Counted from the stretch's first letter, positions 17,694 to 28,500 are shown. The stretch: DNA of 64,000 nucleotides from Helcococcus kunzii ATCC 51366 (GCF_000245755.1 NZ_JH601088.1:1678111-1742110); one strand, 5' to 3'. Notes: generated by a model from the sequence alone, not told the origin. Made by a program: numbers and translations.

Positions 17694-18332
17694 ATGTATA
17701 AAGGGGTAATTTTTGATATGGATGGGGTTCTAATAGACTCGGAACAATTCTATTTAATAAGAAGATTAGACTTCTTTAAAGAAATTAGAGTCAAGCCTGG
17801 AACCCAAGATATCAACGACTTTATAGGTCAATCAAGCGACAATATTTGGAAATTACTAGTTCCTAATAATAAATCAAAAAGAGAACAAATAAAAGAAATT
17901 TATGAAAAAGACTATGTTCCAAAAAATGAAATTGATTATGTAAAATATTCAAGACATAACCTTAACATTTTATTTAAAAAACTCTACGTAAATAATATTA
18001 AAATCGGTATAGCTTCTGCATCCGCAGCCCATAACATAGAAAACATGTTAAATGAGACAAAAATCAAAAAATATATCGACTTTTATATTAGCGGAGAAGA
18101 TTGCAGTAAAAACAAACCTGATCCTGAAATCTATGAATTGTCTGCAAAGAGAATTCAATTAGACAAAAACGAAATAGTTGTTATTGAAGATTCTGTTCAC
18201 GGAATTGAATCAGCTAAAAAAGCAGGATTAAATGTCATCGCAATCAAACCAAGTGGATATAATATAAATCAGTCACAGGCTGATTATATAGTTGAAGATA
18301 TACATGATATATTGGAATATATTCTTAAATAG
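17694..18332 (+). CDS. HAD superfamily sugar-phosphatase/phosphomutase-like
   Basis: This 212-residue HAD protein of the beta-phosphoglucomutase/phosphatase type has the nucleophile motif IFDMDGVLIDSE (residues 5-16), IGIASAS (motif II), Lys in KNKPDPEIYE and VVIEDSVHGIESAKKAG (motif IV). It follows the deglycase by 10 bp and likely dephosphorylates a side product or substrate phosphate in the same pathway. Its ribosome site is weak, which suggests coupling to the upstream gene. Confidence 0.85.
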   Translation: MYKGVIFDMDGVLIDSEQFYLIRRLDFFKEIRVKPGTQDINDFIGQSSDNIWKLLVPNNKSKREQIKEIYEKDYVPKNEIDYVKYSRHNLNILFKKLYVNNIKIGIASASAAHNIENMLNETKIKKYIDFYISGEDCSKNKPDPEIYELSAKRIQLDKNEIVVIEDSVHGIESAKKAGLNVIAIKPSGYNINQSQADYIVEDIHDILEYILK

Positions 18333-18346
18333 ATATATAAGATATT

Positions 18347-18396
18347 AAAGGTGATGTTGCAGAATAGTTAAACCTATTCTCCTCATCACCTTTTTT
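18347..18396 (+). terminator. Terminator of the fructosamine-type PTS operon
   Basis: The outer stem AAAGGTGATG / CATCACCTTT encloses an inner GAATAG / CTATTC hairpin and is followed by a T run. Confidence 0.82.
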
Positions 18397-18453
18397 CAAC
18401 GTTTTAATTTATCTATTAAATTTTTATTATAGTGAAACATTCAAAAGTCTATA

Positions 18454-19002
18454 CTAATAGACAATATTATCAATCCTGACTATTGAAATATAGTACTTTC
18501 TGCCATCTTTATAAAGACCATTCTCCCTTAAAATATTTTTAATATTGTAATTGTCTACTTCTTGATGATCTCTAATATTAGATAACATCATACTTAATTT
18601 AGCATTCACATCTAAGGCTTCATCCAGTTTATTATCTGGAAATATTTTTTCTAAATAATCAAAGCTTTCATTTTTTATCATATTATTTAGAATTACATCA
18701 TCAACACCTGTTTGTAGAGCCTCCCTCATAAAGCTATAGGATGGCTGATCGACTAATAGATACCAGATAATTTCCGTATCGTTAAAATTATTGATATATT
18801 TAAAAACATCTTCTTCAATATGACTAACGTCTATAAACACTAGATTGTAGCCATATTCATATTGAAAACTTTCCGCTTCTTCTAAATTATTGGCGGTATT
18901 TACAATATTTATATAGAAATTTTTCTCTATAAGTTTATTTAATATCGCTATTGAATTCTTTTTTGAAACATTAATAAATAAAAGTCTAATCGGTTTAAGC
19001 AT
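18454..19002 (-). CDS. Degenerate receiver-domain protein, probably truncated response regulator
   Basis: The 182 residues follow a response-regulator receiver pattern: LLFINVSKKN at the usual acidic pocket, NLVFIDVSH at the phosphoacceptor strand (Asp kept), and LLVDQPSYSFMREALQTGVDDVILNN at the switch region. The N-terminal acidic pair is replaced by Asn-Val and the switch lysine is missing, so normal phosphorylation is doubtful. The C-terminus, LYKDGRKYYISIVRID, resembles the start of the central domain of YesN-like AraC regulators, but no DNA-binding domain follows. It may be a decayed regulator or a small adaptor. Confidence 0.55.
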   Translation of the reverse strand: MLKPIRLLFINVSKKNSIAILNKLIEKNFYINIVNTANNLEEAESFQYEYGYNLVFIDVSHIEEDVFKYINNFNDTEIIWYLLVDQPSYSFMREALQTGVDDVILNNMIKNESFDYLEKIFPDNKLDEALDVNAKLSMMLSNIRDHQEVDNYNIKNILRENGLYKDGRKYYISIVRIDNIVY

Positions 19003-19170
19003 ATCACTCTCCTCAATAATATTATATACTTAAAGTTAAAATAAGTATATAATTATCAAAATAATATATATTATATTTCGAAATAATATTTTTCTATCTA
19101 ATTTTATTGCTAAATGGTCTATAATATTATTAGACTAGATTTTAAACGAATTATTTTACAAGGAGTTAAA

Positions 19171-19761
19171 ATGAATCAAAATAAAAAAAATATTAGTATA
19201 GCTGAAATGTTTATGATATTTTTGAAAATCGCATCATTTACATTTGGGGGTGGATATACTATCGTACCAGTTATGAAAGATGAATTTTCAGTAAAAAGAG
19301 GATTAATTGATGAAAAAGAAATGATTGACATAGTTTCCATTTCTACATCTGGACCAGGACCAATGGCTATAAACTGCGCCATTCTTACTGGATATAGATT
19401 GCACGGGGTCTTAGGAGCAGTCATGGCTGCCATTTCTTCTGCCATTCCTTCTTTAGTTATTATCACCGTTATCTCATATTTCTATAAGGAATTTTCAGAA
19501 AACTATTATGTAAAAGCAGCTCTTTCCGGAATGGGTGGTGTGATTGCCGGAGTACTTTTAATCACTTCATACGATATGGCAAAACAAGCATTAAAGAGCA
19601 ATACGCTAATTAGCCTATTTATCATGGTTAGTGCATTTGTGGCAAGTTTTGTATTTAATATCAATACAGGCTTAATAATTTTAGTAGTAGCAATTTTTGG
19701 GCTATTCACTTATTCAATAATTAAAGATGAAGAAGAAAAATCTAAAGAGGAGAAATTATAA
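19171..19761 (+). CDS. Chromate transporter family protein, half-size (first of pair)
   Basis: This 196-residue membrane protein contains one CHR domain, with the FTFGGGYTIVPVMKDE and STSGPGPMAINCA motifs and six hydrophobic segments. Half-size ChrA proteins usually work as a pair encoded by adjacent genes, as here. The real substrate in anaerobic Firmicutes is not established; chromate/sulfate is the family name only. Start 19171 follows AAGGAGTTAAA. The stop overlaps the next start (TAATG). Confidence 0.85.
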   Translation: MNQNKKNISIAEMFMIFLKIASFTFGGGYTIVPVMKDEFSVKRGLIDEKEMIDIVSISTSGPGPMAINCAILTGYRLHGVLGAVMAAISSAIPSLVIITVISYFYKEFSENYYVKAALSGMGGVIAGVLLITSYDMAKQALKSNTLISLFIMVSAFVASFVFNINTGLIILVVAIFGLFTYSIIKDEEEKSKEEKL

Positions 19762-20330
19762 TGTCAATATTAATCGCTTTATTTCTAACCTTCCTTCAAA
19801 TTGGTGCTCTTGCATTTGGGGGTGGATATGCAATCCTGCCATTTATTCAAGAGCTAGTGGTCAATCATCATGGTTGGCTGTCTGTTAGAGAAATGACTGA
19901 TGTTGTTACAATTTCACAAATGACTCCGGGACCAATCGCACTAAATGGAGCGACCTTTGTAGGTACCAAAGTTGCAGGCCTAATCGGCTCAATTGTAGCA
20001 ACCACCGCAATCATATTACCACAACTTGTAATAATGCTAATCTTAGCAAAATTATATTTCTCAGATAAAGAAATCTCATTTATGCAAAAAATCATCAAAG
20101 CGTTGAGACCAGCCGTTGCCGGACTAATCTTTATCGCAACCATCGACATGATAAATGGTTCCGTCTTCAACGGATTAACATTCGCACTTGAAAACATCTC
20201 ATACGTCGCACTTATAACCTTCTTTGTAGGATTCTTCCTATACATAAAGAAAGTTGGAATGATAAAACTAATCTCCATCGGCGCCGTTTTAGGAATACTG
20301 CTTACTGTCGTATTTGATAAGATTTTGTAG
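19761..20330 (+). CDS. Chromate transporter family protein, half-size (second of pair)
   Basis: This 189-residue protein is the partner CHR domain, with LAFGGGYAILPFIQE and QMTPGPIALNGATFVG matching the motifs of the first protein. Its start codon overlaps the previous stop by one base, indicating translational coupling and a heterodimer. Six hydrophobic segments are visible. Confidence 0.85.
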   Translation: MSILIALFLTFLQIGALAFGGGYAILPFIQELVVNHHGWLSVREMTDVVTISQMTPGPIALNGATFVGTKVAGLIGSIVATTAIILPQLVIMLILAKLYFSDKEISFMQKIIKALRPAVAGLIFIATIDMINGSVFNGLTFALENISYVALITFFVGFFLYIKKVGMIKLISIGAVLGILLTVVFDKIL

Positions 20331-20390
20331 GAATGGATATGAGATAAGGAAAAGTTTAAGATATGGAGATATCGTCTTAAGGAATTGGGT

Positions 20391-20603
20391 GGTGTACGAG
20401 GATATTTATGAAATACGGATTTATCATCGTAGAAAAAGCGGCTGATGGACGAGGATATTTGTGAAATATTGAATTATCATCGTAGGAATATTCGCTGATG
20501 GACGAGGATATTTGTGAAATACGGATTTATCATCGTAGGAAAATCGACTGATGGACGAGGATAAATGATAAAATCTAGATTATCATCGTACATACTCCTA
20601 AAT
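20391..20603. repeat. Family D: four 53-bp tandem palindromic repeats
   Basis: Units start at 20391, 20444, 20497 and 20550, an exact 53-bp period. Each contains GACGAGGATA and, about 15 bp later, TTATCATCGT, which form an imperfect hairpin. Units 1-3 are nearly identical; unit 4 has diverged. The sequence resembles the terminator that follows at 20606, so the array may derive from it. Confidence 0.85.
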
Positions 20604-20605
20604 TT

Positions 20606-20651
20606 ATACGAGGACATTTGTGATAATCGCAAATGTCCTCGTATTTTTTTA
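20606..20651 (+). terminator. Strong hairpin terminator after the chromate-transporter pair
   Basis: A perfect 15-bp stem (ATACGAGGACATTTG with its complement ending at 20644) and a 9-nt loop precede seven or more T. It probably serves the plus-strand transporter pair. Confidence 0.85.
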
Positions 20652-20697
20652 CTATTTAGTTTACACCTCTAAGTTATAATACATTTTAATAAAATTA

Positions 20698-22605
20698 TTA
20701 TCTGCGTCCGAGTAACTTCCCTTCTGAGGTGAAGTTGTACCATTTTCTATCAATAAATTGTCTGCCCACTACTCTTGTACCAGTTTTTCTTAAATATCTC
20801 CAAGATCCATCGATAAACTGCCAACCGAATGCTTGAGTACCGCTACCTTTTCTAAAATACATCCAACCCAAAGGAAGTTTTTGCCAGCCTGTCGCCATTG
20901 TTCCAGAATTTCTGAAAAATCTCCATGAGCCATCAATAAACTGTCTACCCTTGACCATTGTTCCTGAAGATAATCTAAAGAAATACTTATATCCATTTTC
21001 TGGATTTGTCCACCATCCTTTTTTATATCTTGCATTTGGACCTTCTAGAGACAACCAAGTCATGCCATTCTCATGGAATGTTTGAGTCATAGACTCGCCT
21101 TTAGAATTAAAAAACTTCCAAGTTTTATTTATCCATTTCCATTCAGACTTAGCCTGTTTACCCTTATCAAAATATGTCCATTTGTTTCCTATTTTTTCCC
21201 AACCATTTTTTATTTCTGGTTTATTCAGACCTTCATCTTTATTTGGTTTTTCCGCTTTTAACACAACGATATTCTTAGGTGTTGCCCCCGCTTCAATCAA
21301 TTCATTCTTAGCGTCATCACTATATACATGATATTTTATCTTTCTTTTTACATTCTCATCGATATCAAAAGTCTTAACTGATAATTTGATTTCATCAGAT
21401 TTAAAAGTAATACTTTTAAGTGATGAAGTTTCACCAGAAATCACAAATTGTCCAAATTCTTTAGATCCCTTACCAAAAGTGATGCGTTCAAGACTTTCTA
21501 AACCATGGAATGCATTCTTACCATAAGTAGCGACAGAATCCGGAATATCAATTTCCTTAATTGCTATTGTATTATAGAAAGCTAATCTTCCAATCTTTTT
21601 AAGTCCCTCATTTAACTTGATTTGCTCAATATATTGAGCATCTCTAAAGGCAAAATCACCAATTTCTTGTACAGCTTTACCAAATTCTACTTTCTTTAGA
21701 TTTACCGCATTATCAAAACTATATTGCGAAAGCTTCTTAACACTGTCCGGTATTCTTATCATAGTTGCGTCAGCATTTGATGGATATTTTATTAAATTAC
21801 TTTTTGCCTTATCATATAAAACACCTTCAATATCCTCATATTTCTTATTATCTTTATCAACTTTAATTTCTGTCAAACTTGGTGTAACTGAAAACGCCCT
21901 ATCCCCAATCAAATCAACATTCTTAGGAATGAATATCTTCTTCAACTTTTTATCTACAGAAAAAGCTTCGTGTCCGATAGTTTCAAGTTTAGAACCTTTC
22001 TCAATATTAAATTCACTTAACTCTTCGGCAAAACTAAACGCCCTGTTTCCAATAAATTCGACAGAATTTGGCAAAGTAATTTTCTTCAATTTTGAAAAAT
22101 AAAAAGCGTTATGACCGATAAATTTTAATTTAGAATTTTTTTCAAATTTTACTTCAGTAACATATTCAGAATACTGAAATGCCCTATCTTGTATTTTCTC
22201 AACAGTATTAGGAACGATAACTGTTTTTATTTTCGGACCAAAAATTTTTCCAGAAAATTCATCATTCACATTACTGAACGCTTCACTTCCTATTTCAACA
22301 ACCTCAAATTCCATTCCACCAAATTTCACTTTTTCAGGAATCTTAAGCTCTGCACCTTCATAGGAGATGTAGTTATTTCCATCACCCAGCTGAACTTTTC
22401 CTTTCCCTTTTTCAACACTCAAAATCTTATATTTCAAGTTGTCCACAACTATTACTTTTCCAACTTTTATTTCTTCCTTTTGCGACATTATCACATCTTG
22501 CTTCTTCGCCCCAGCCCCATCAATCGCACTAGCATATGAAGACTGATACATCATTGAAAATGCAACAGCAGCCGCACAAACCTTAATTATAAATTTCTTC
22601 CTCAT
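20698..22605 (-). CDS. BspA-like leucine-rich-repeat surface protein with C-terminal aromatic repeats
   Basis: This 635-residue secreted protein has a signal peptide (residues 1-27, ending SSYASA). It carries a run of BspA/TpLRR-type repeats (LRR_5; about residues 80-400; units such as [15 protein letters not shown] and [15 protein letters not shown]). The last 169 residues form a wall-binding-like module rich in Trp and Tyr (GWxxxxxx[28 protein letters not shown]). BspA proteins bind host matrix proteins and cells; adhesion is a reasonable inference. The C-terminal module is nearly identical to those of the GH101 and GH18 enzymes in this window. No sortase motif is present, so the module probably provides attachment. 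Confidence 0.82.
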   Translation of the reverse strand: MRKKFIIKVCAAAVAFSMMYQSSYASAIDGAGAKKQDVIMSQKEEIKVGKVIVVDNLKYKILSVEKGKGKVQLGDGNNYISYEGAELKIPEKVKFGGMEFEVVEIGSEAFSNVNDEFSGKIFGPKIKTVIVPNTVEKIQDRAFQYSEYVTEVKFEKNSKLKFIGHNAFYFSKLKKITLPNSVEFIGNRAFSFAEELSEFNIEKGSKLETIGHEAFSVDKKLKKIFIPKNVDLIGDRAFSVTPSLTEIKVDKDNKKYEDIEGVLYDKAKSNLIKYPSNADATMIRIPDSVKKLSQYSFDNAVNLKKVEFGKAVQEIGDFAFRDAQYIEQIKLNEGLKKIGRLAFYNTIAIKEIDIPDSVATYGKNAFHGLESLERITFGKGSKEFGQFVISGETSSLKSITFKSDEIKLSVKTFDIDENVKRKIKYHVYSDDAKNELIEAGATPKNIVVLKAEKPNKDEGLNKPEIKNGWEKIGNKWTYFDKGKQAKSEWKWINKTWKFFNSKGESMTQTFHENGMTWLSLEGPNARYKKGWWTNPENGYKYFFRLSSGTMVKGRQFIDGSWRFFRNSGTMATGWQKLPLGWMYFRKGSGTQAFGWQFIDGSWRYLRKTGTRVVGRQFIDRKWYNFTSEGKLLGRR

Positions 22606-22626
22606 ATTATACCTCTCTTTTTTTTT

Positions 22627-22670
22627 AATTAGGTTTACCTAATTATATATTTTGGTTAACCTAATATGAA
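22627..22670 (-). promoter_or_regulatory. BspA-like gene promoter with metal-regulator-type operators
   Basis: On the minus strand TTCATA (22665-22670) and TATAAT (22642-22647) are 17 bp apart. AATTAGGT-TT-ACCTAATT (22627-22644) is a perfect 8+2+8 inverted repeat touching the -10 box. A second TTAGGTTAACC lies in the spacer (22654-22664). The TTAGGTTNNCC pattern resembles DtxR/MntR-family operators, suggesting repression by iron or manganese. The regulator is not in this window. Confidence 0.55.
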
Positions 22671-22727
22671 TTGTACAATATTTTTATTTATAATTCAACA
22701 TAATATGAATTTTTTTTGAGATTGAGG

Positions 22728-22952
22728 GAATTAAGAGTTGAAGGAATGGGTGAAGTTGGGAATAATGATGGTGTTGGAACAATGAGGGTGTTGGGAGATA
22801 AGCGAATTCAGGACAATGAGGGTGTCGTGAGAATGGGTGATATTAGATAAGTAACAACTGGGAAAATTGAAGATTTGAGTGTGTAAGTGAGGGTATTGGA
22901 GATGAATGGGATTTGGGACAATGATGGTGCTGGAGATGAATGTGTTTTGGAA
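22728..22952. repeat. Family E1: degenerate G-rich repeat
   Basis: This plus-strand purine-rich stretch holds recurring AATGAGGGTGTTGG-like and GGAGATGAATG-like blocks at multiples of about 17 and 34 bp (for example 22764, 22781, 22814, 22885, 22920). No credible gene is present. Apparent frames on either strand only reflect the repeat. Confidence 0.6.
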
Positions 22953-22997
22953 TTTTTTACATATATTACTATAAATATTACATTTTATCAACTATTC

Positions 22998-23341
22998 TAT
23001 GGTCCCTATATACCCCACCCGGGTATATTTAAGACCATGTCCTATTTTTTATGGTCTGTAAAATACCCCCTAGGGGTATTTTTGGACCATGTCCACAAAG
23101 AATATTTCCGCTTGTATGGTCTGTTAATACCCCCCTACCGTATTTTTAGGGCCATTTTAAGTGATATATCTTAGTGTATAATCTTTGTATACAAAAAATA
23201 TATGGTCCCTTTTATACCCACCCCGGGTATATCAGGACCATATTTTTTAAACTTATGGTCTGTAGTATACCCCACTGGGGTATTTTGGGACCATATTTTT
23301 AAAGTTTTATGGTCTTATTTATACCCCCCTGGGGTATCTGG
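22998..23341. repeat. Family A: six TATGGTC/GACCATA nested palindromes
   Basis: Units begin at 22998, 23050, 23115, 23201, 23254 and 23308. Each intact unit is about 42 bp: outer arms ATGGTC / GACCAT and inner arms ATACCCC / GGGGTAT. The first, second, fourth and fifth are best. Unit 3 is eroded and unit 6 lacks its right outer arm. Spacing is 52-54 bp except where extra sequence was gained. The region between the BspA-like and AEC genes has no gene. Confidence 0.82.
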
Positions 23342-23385
23342 CAACAACATATTCCCATAATCAACAATATATTTTTAATTTATCA

Positions 23386-23454
23386 CAACTATTTATCACT
23401 TCTATCACCGACTATTTATCACATCTATAACCAACTATGAATTCTCACAGCTCC
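23386..23454. repeat. Short 23-bp direct repeat
   Basis: CAACTATTTATCAC-type units start at 23386, 23409 and 23432 (23-bp period, third copy diverged), just downstream of the AEC transporter gene end. Confidence 0.5.
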
Positions 23455-23506
23455 ATACAAACTATATGTCATCAATAATCCTTACTCCCACAGTTATCCA
23501 TTCTCA

Positions 23507-24433
23507 CTAAACAAACAACACAACAGCTGTATAGACAATTAGGGTTACAATCATAAACATTGATACAAAGCCACTTGTAAATGATTCATCTTCCTTACTT
23601 TTATACAGCGGTTCTATGATTGGGATTAGTCCAAAGCCTGTCGGACTCATAAAGTATATGATTGGTGCTATCATATAGGTTGGGTCTGACATTTGTGTTG
23701 GGAAAAATATAAAGAATCCCAAAATTACTAATGTGCTTAGTATTGTTTTTAGGCCAATTAATTTAAGTATTGGTTGAAGTGATGTTTTATCTATGGTTAG
23801 GTTATATCCTAGGATAAATAATATTGTTGGAATGATTGGTTGCATAGCTTGTGATAATGTTGAACTGATCATTTTTCCAAAGCTACTTAATAGCAGTTTT
23901 TCATATATTCCTGTGATGTTAAGTAATAAGCCTAATAGCACGGCAATGACAAAGGTATTTGAGAAGATTTTCTTTAACATTTCTCCTTTGTCGCTTGTGG
24001 TTGAGGCTTCTTTTGATACGATGAATGGAAATATGATGAAGCACATTGTTACGCCGGCAATATCGTAAATGACGGTATTGCTGGAGATTCCAACGATGGA
24101 TAGATAAAGCGGCAGTGAAACATTCCCACCTTCAACTACAGTTATTAGGTATGATGCGAAGTGAGAATATTTTGGCGTTAGTTTAGGTGTCACAATTTTA
24201 CCTATGGCAAATTCGACAATAAAGACGATAAGTACGTATAGAATGATTCCAATTTTTGATGCGTCGAATTTTGCACCTGCCATTAGATTGAAAATCATAA
24301 TCGGGAATAATATGTTGAAGACTAATGCATTTGCACCATTCTTTTGTTCTTCACTTATCCATCCCTTTCTTTTTGAAATATAACCTAAGATTAGCATAAA
24401 AAATACTGGCATCAAGGTGTTTAAGGCATCCAC
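23507..24433 (-). CDS. AEC family (auxin efflux carrier-like) transporter
   Basis: This 308-residue membrane protein has about ten hydrophobic segments in two five-helix halves. It shows LVFNILFPIMIFNLM near the start and VVEGGNVSLPLYLSIVG in helix 4-5, typical of the AEC family. Members export or import organic acids such as malate and malonate; the substrate here is unknown. AGGAGGAAATTGTGG precedes the start. It appears monocistronic. Confidence 0.82.
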   Translation of the reverse strand: MDALNTLMPVFFMLILGYISKRKGWISEEQKNGANALVFNILFPIMIFNLMAGAKFDASKIGIILYVLIVFIVEFAIGKIVTPKLTPKYSHFASYLITVVEGGNVSLPLYLSIVGISSNTVIYDIAGVTMCFIIFPFIVSKEASTTSDKGEMLKKIFSNTFVIAVLLGLLLNITGIYEKLLLSSFGKMISSTLSQAMQPIIPTILFILGYNLTIDKTSLQPILKLIGLKTILSTLVILGFFIFFPTQMSDPTYMIAPIIYFMSPTGFGLIPIIEPLYKSKEDESFTSGFVSMFMIVTLIVYTAVVLFV

Positions 24434-24676
24434 AATTTCCTCCTAATTTTAATATTTTACAAATATATCATATTACAGATTTTCATTTTTACAATGTAAT
24501 TTATTTCCAATGGTAGGGAAATTGTAGGGCTTACACAAAGTACAAACACATTATTAATGGCATGTTTAGATACTTAGCAATGCGTTTATCGTAGAAGTGA
24601 TTTAATCCCATATATTGGGAAAATAAGGGTATTAATATATTAGAATTTCGAAAATAATATAAAATTTGGAGGAATC

Positions 24677-25327
24677 ATGGAAAAAACTATCACTGTTAGA
24701 GGAACTGGCTCTTTGAGCGTAAAACCAAACTATATTGAAATTTCAATCAATCTTGCAACAAAACATATGAACTATGAAGAGGCTTATAACAACTCATTGG
24801 AAAAGATTGATAAGTTGAATAGTGCCATTTCAAATGCAGGATTCAGCGCAGATAAATTAAAGACTACCAATTTTAATATTGAGAGTAGATACAAAAGTAT
24901 AAGAGATGAAAATGACGAATATCAACAGATTTTCGATGGCTATGAAGTTTATCATAGCTTGAAATTGGGTTTTGATTTCAATCTTAACGATTTAAATAGA
25001 GTACTGTCTGAAATTACAAAATCAGCTAATAATCCAAATATTTCTATTCAATTTACTGTAAAAGATCATTCAGAAATTAAGGAAAAACTATTAGAAGATG
25101 TCGTAAAAAATGCCAAACAGATTGCAGAAGTTTTGTGCCAAAATTCAAATGTCACTCTTGGTGAATTAATTACTATTGACTATAGCTGGCAAGATATCAA
25201 TCTATATTCTTCTACAGAATATAGACCGAAAATAATGCAAGAATCTTTAATGGAAAAGTCTATTGATATCAATCCAGACGATATTGAAATAAGTGATTCC
25301 GCTACTTTTGTGTGGAGGATTAAGTAA
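24677..25327 (+). CDS. SIMPL domain protein (DUF541)
   Basis: This 216-residue protein matches the SIMPL/DUF541 family throughout: ITVRGTGSLSVKPNYIEI at the start, LKTTNFNIESRY in the middle and SATFVWRIK at the end. No signal peptide is visible, unlike many Gram-negative members, so it is probably cytoplasmic. The family's function is poorly defined; oxidative-stress roles are reported for some. A GGAGG site precedes the start and a terminator follows, so it stands alone. Confidence 0.85.
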   Translation: MEKTITVRGTGSLSVKPNYIEISINLATKHMNYEEAYNNSLEKIDKLNSAISNAGFSADKLKTTNFNIESRYKSIRDENDEYQQIFDGYEVYHSLKLGFDFNLNDLNRVLSEITKSANNPNISIQFTVKDHSEIKEKLLEDVVKNAKQIAEVLCQNSNVTLGELITIDYSWQDINLYSSTEYRPKIMQESLMEKSIDINPDDIEISDSATFVWRIK

Positions 25328-25373
25328 AGCTAATGATAGAGAATATTCTATTGTGAGTTATGATATATAATAA

Positions 25374-25424
25374 AAAGGAGCTGTTGCAAAATTACTTTTT
25401 AGTAGTTGCATAGCTCCTCTTTTA
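25374..25424 (+). terminator. Terminator after the SIMPL gene
   Basis: The stem AAAAGGAGCT(GTTGCA) pairs with (AGTTGCAT)AGCTCCTCTTTT and is followed by T-rich sequence. Confidence 0.75.
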
Positions 25425-25503
25425 TAATTTTATTTTTATCCTTCTATTGTAGATTTTAAAATCTATATATAAAGATTTGAAAAGACAACACAGTTTTTTA
25501 TTC

Positions 25504-25530
25504 AAAAAAAAGAGGCCGAAGCCTCTTTTT
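25504..25530 (-). terminator. Terminator after the GH101 gene
   Basis: On the minus strand AGAGGC-TTCG-GCCTCT, a stable tetraloop hairpin, is followed by eight T. It lies just past the GH101 stop. Confidence 0.9.
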
Positions 25531-25534
25531 CTAT

Positions 25535-28500
25535 TTATCTTCTTCCTATCAACTTACCATCCCAAGTGAAGTTGTACCATCTTCCGTCAATCCATTGTCT
25601 TCCGGAAACTCTTGTACCTGTTGATGGTCTTAGATATCTCCATACGCCGTCAATCCATTGCCATCCGAATGCTTTGGTGCCTGTTCCTGGTCTGAAGTAC
25701 ATCCAACCTAATGGAAGTTTTTGCCAGCCAGTTGCTAATGTACCGGATTTTCTGAAGTATCTCCAGTTTCCGTCAATCCATTGCATTCCTTTAACCATTG
25801 TACCTGATGACAATCTGAAGTAATATGTGAATCCATTTTCTGGATTTGTCCACCAACCTCTTTGATATCTTCTATTTGGTCCTTCTAGTGATAACCAAAT
25901 CCTGCCATTTTCATGGTATGTTTGAGTCATTGATTCACCTTTATAGTTGAAGAATTTCCAAGCGTTGTTGATCCATTTCCATTCTGACCTAGCTTGTTTA
26001 CCGTGGTCATAATATGTCCATTTATTACCAACTTGTTTCCAACCATGTCTTACTGGTGGTTCTTCTGGTTCTTTTATAGAATCAGCAAGTTTAATTATTT
26101 CTTCCGCCTTAGCTTGATTTAATAGATTTAGTTTTTCAACTTCATCAAAGATATCTTTAATTGAATTTACTAAATCATTGTCTTTAACACCGCTATTTAC
26201 GATCTTATCAAGTGCTTCTTTTACCAATTTATAATCTACAGCTTTTTCTGGCTCTTGTTTTTCTGCTAAGTTAAACTTAAATTCTCCAGCAGATGCAAAG
26301 TTATTATGTGCAGAAATTGGTGTGATTACTATTGATTTTGCATTGATTTGTTTATTAAATTCAACAACTTTTTCTTTTGTATCTACAGCCCAACCATCAA
26401 AAGTAAATTCATGGACTTTATCTTGATCGTCTGTTATTTCAATTTTACCAGCCTTGAATATACCATTTACACCGCCACCTTGTCTTGGAACGTATGTGAA
26501 TTTGTCAATTAAGATTGGTTTCTTCAATTCAACTTTAATTGGATCTTTTGCACCTGTACCATTCCAAGGAGTATGCCAGAATGTTCCATTGTTGCCATCG
26601 AAGGCATTTTCAATTGGAGTATATTCGTTTACTACTTCTTGAGCAGCTTCTAAAGTCTTAATTTCGTCATTTGTTATGCTTTCTTTCACAAGTTTCAATT
26701 GTGATTGTGCTTCAACAACTTCCGCAACTAAGTCTTTAGCTTCTTTTACTGTCATATTTGTTGGATCAGCGTTTAATAATTTTATAACTTTATCTTTATA
26801 TGCGTTTAATGTTTCTCTTTCATATTTATCTTGATTTTTTATTTCTCTTAATGTTGAAATGTAATTATCAAGAACCATTTTCGCAGTAAGTTTTACTTCT
26901 TTAATTTCAAGTTCATCTAGCATAAAGTCTTTATATCCACCAAAATCAGCTGCTGAATCGCTTGTACCTTTTGTATCTGCAGCAACTCCAGTAGAGTAAA
27001 TACCAAACCAAGTTTGTCCTGTTTCTGAACCTTCAATTAATAGTTTTGCTTGACCGTGTTTTCCGTTTTTTTCCCAAGTATTGTTAAATGGAATCATTTC
27101 TAAGTCTTTTACTGAACCATTGAATGCATCATGGCCAACAACTGCAGCATATGTGCCGTTTGATCCAGCTTCATATTTGAATGTAACTTCATATGATTTA
27201 CCTGGTTCAAATCTGAAGTTTTGTGGAATAGTTTGATAAACCATTTTACTTCTACCTGTTAAACCATTTGTTTTTACTGACCAATTGCCTTGCAATACAT
27301 CATCAGTCATCTTGCCATTCCAGCCTCTGCTTGTGTATTTGTCATCAGCTTGGTTTCTTTCAGATAAGTGAGTACGGTTATCTATCACGCCTTCAACTCC
27401 ACCTATAACAAATGGGAATATACCTTGAGGTGTTTCTTCAAAGTCTTGTCTAAATAGTTTGGCGTCTTGTGTTTCGTGTTTTCCATCAAACATTGTTGAT
27501 TCATTTTCAAACACTCTAATATCATCAAAGTAAGCTACACCCTTACCTGCTTCTTTAGAAAGAGTAAGTGTGATATTATCTACTTTATCGCCTGTAGTAA
27601 AGAATACATACATATTTTGGAACATTGAGTAGTTATCAGCTGTCGCATTGTTTCTACCCGCTCTATAGTCTGTATTATGTGCATAAGCTTGAACATAATT
27701 GTAGGCTATAGATTTTTCTGTATAGTTTGAAATATCTTTACCATTGTTATTAATTGTCAATTTAGCCTTAGCATCACTTCTATTTTCAACACCTACGTAA
27801 ACCGCATAGTTTGTATTTGGTTTTAGATCTGTAAGTTTTTGTGAAAGTTTTACTTCCTTGTCATTATCAGCAATTGCAAGCATTGGGTTATAACCTTGTG
27901 AATAAACTAGGTTAACACCTTTACTTAATTCTGAATTAGGTAATTTAATGCCTTTTGCAACTTCAGCATTTACAACATCCCATTTTTCCAATGATCCACT
28001 ATTGAATCCTTGGTCAAAGATATGCATTCCCTCACTCCAATTCATGTTGATATTATCTTCTGTTGATTGTTTTGCTTTATATACAACATATGGAGTTTGA
28101 GCTTTTGCTTCTATAGTTAATTTACCGCTTGAAGCGTCTAAAACTTGTTCATTAGCTTTACCTAAATCTGTTAATTCATATACATATACTGTACCCTTCC
28201 AATCTGATGGTAAGTCCCAAGTTGAGCTTCCACCTTGTTGATTGTAGTGATACATTTTTTCTTTATCAGCTGATAATTTATTTCCATTCGCATCGTTATT
28301 CCATGGAATTAAGTATTTATCTCCATCGTAAACTTTTCTTCCATCAAGATGCATTATTCTATGTGAATATCCTGCTGAATTGAATGTATTATCTTTCCTT
28401 GTAATTACAAGTTCGTTGCCTTCGTCATTAACTAATCTTGCTTCATCTGTTGGTCTAAATCTTGAATTTATCGCATCGCCTAAAACCATTTTGTTTACTT

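Noticed and set aside
22731..23174. Short open frames on both strands (76-95 codons)
   Set aside because: They read through the G-rich and palindromic repeats, lack ribosome sites and have low-complexity products.
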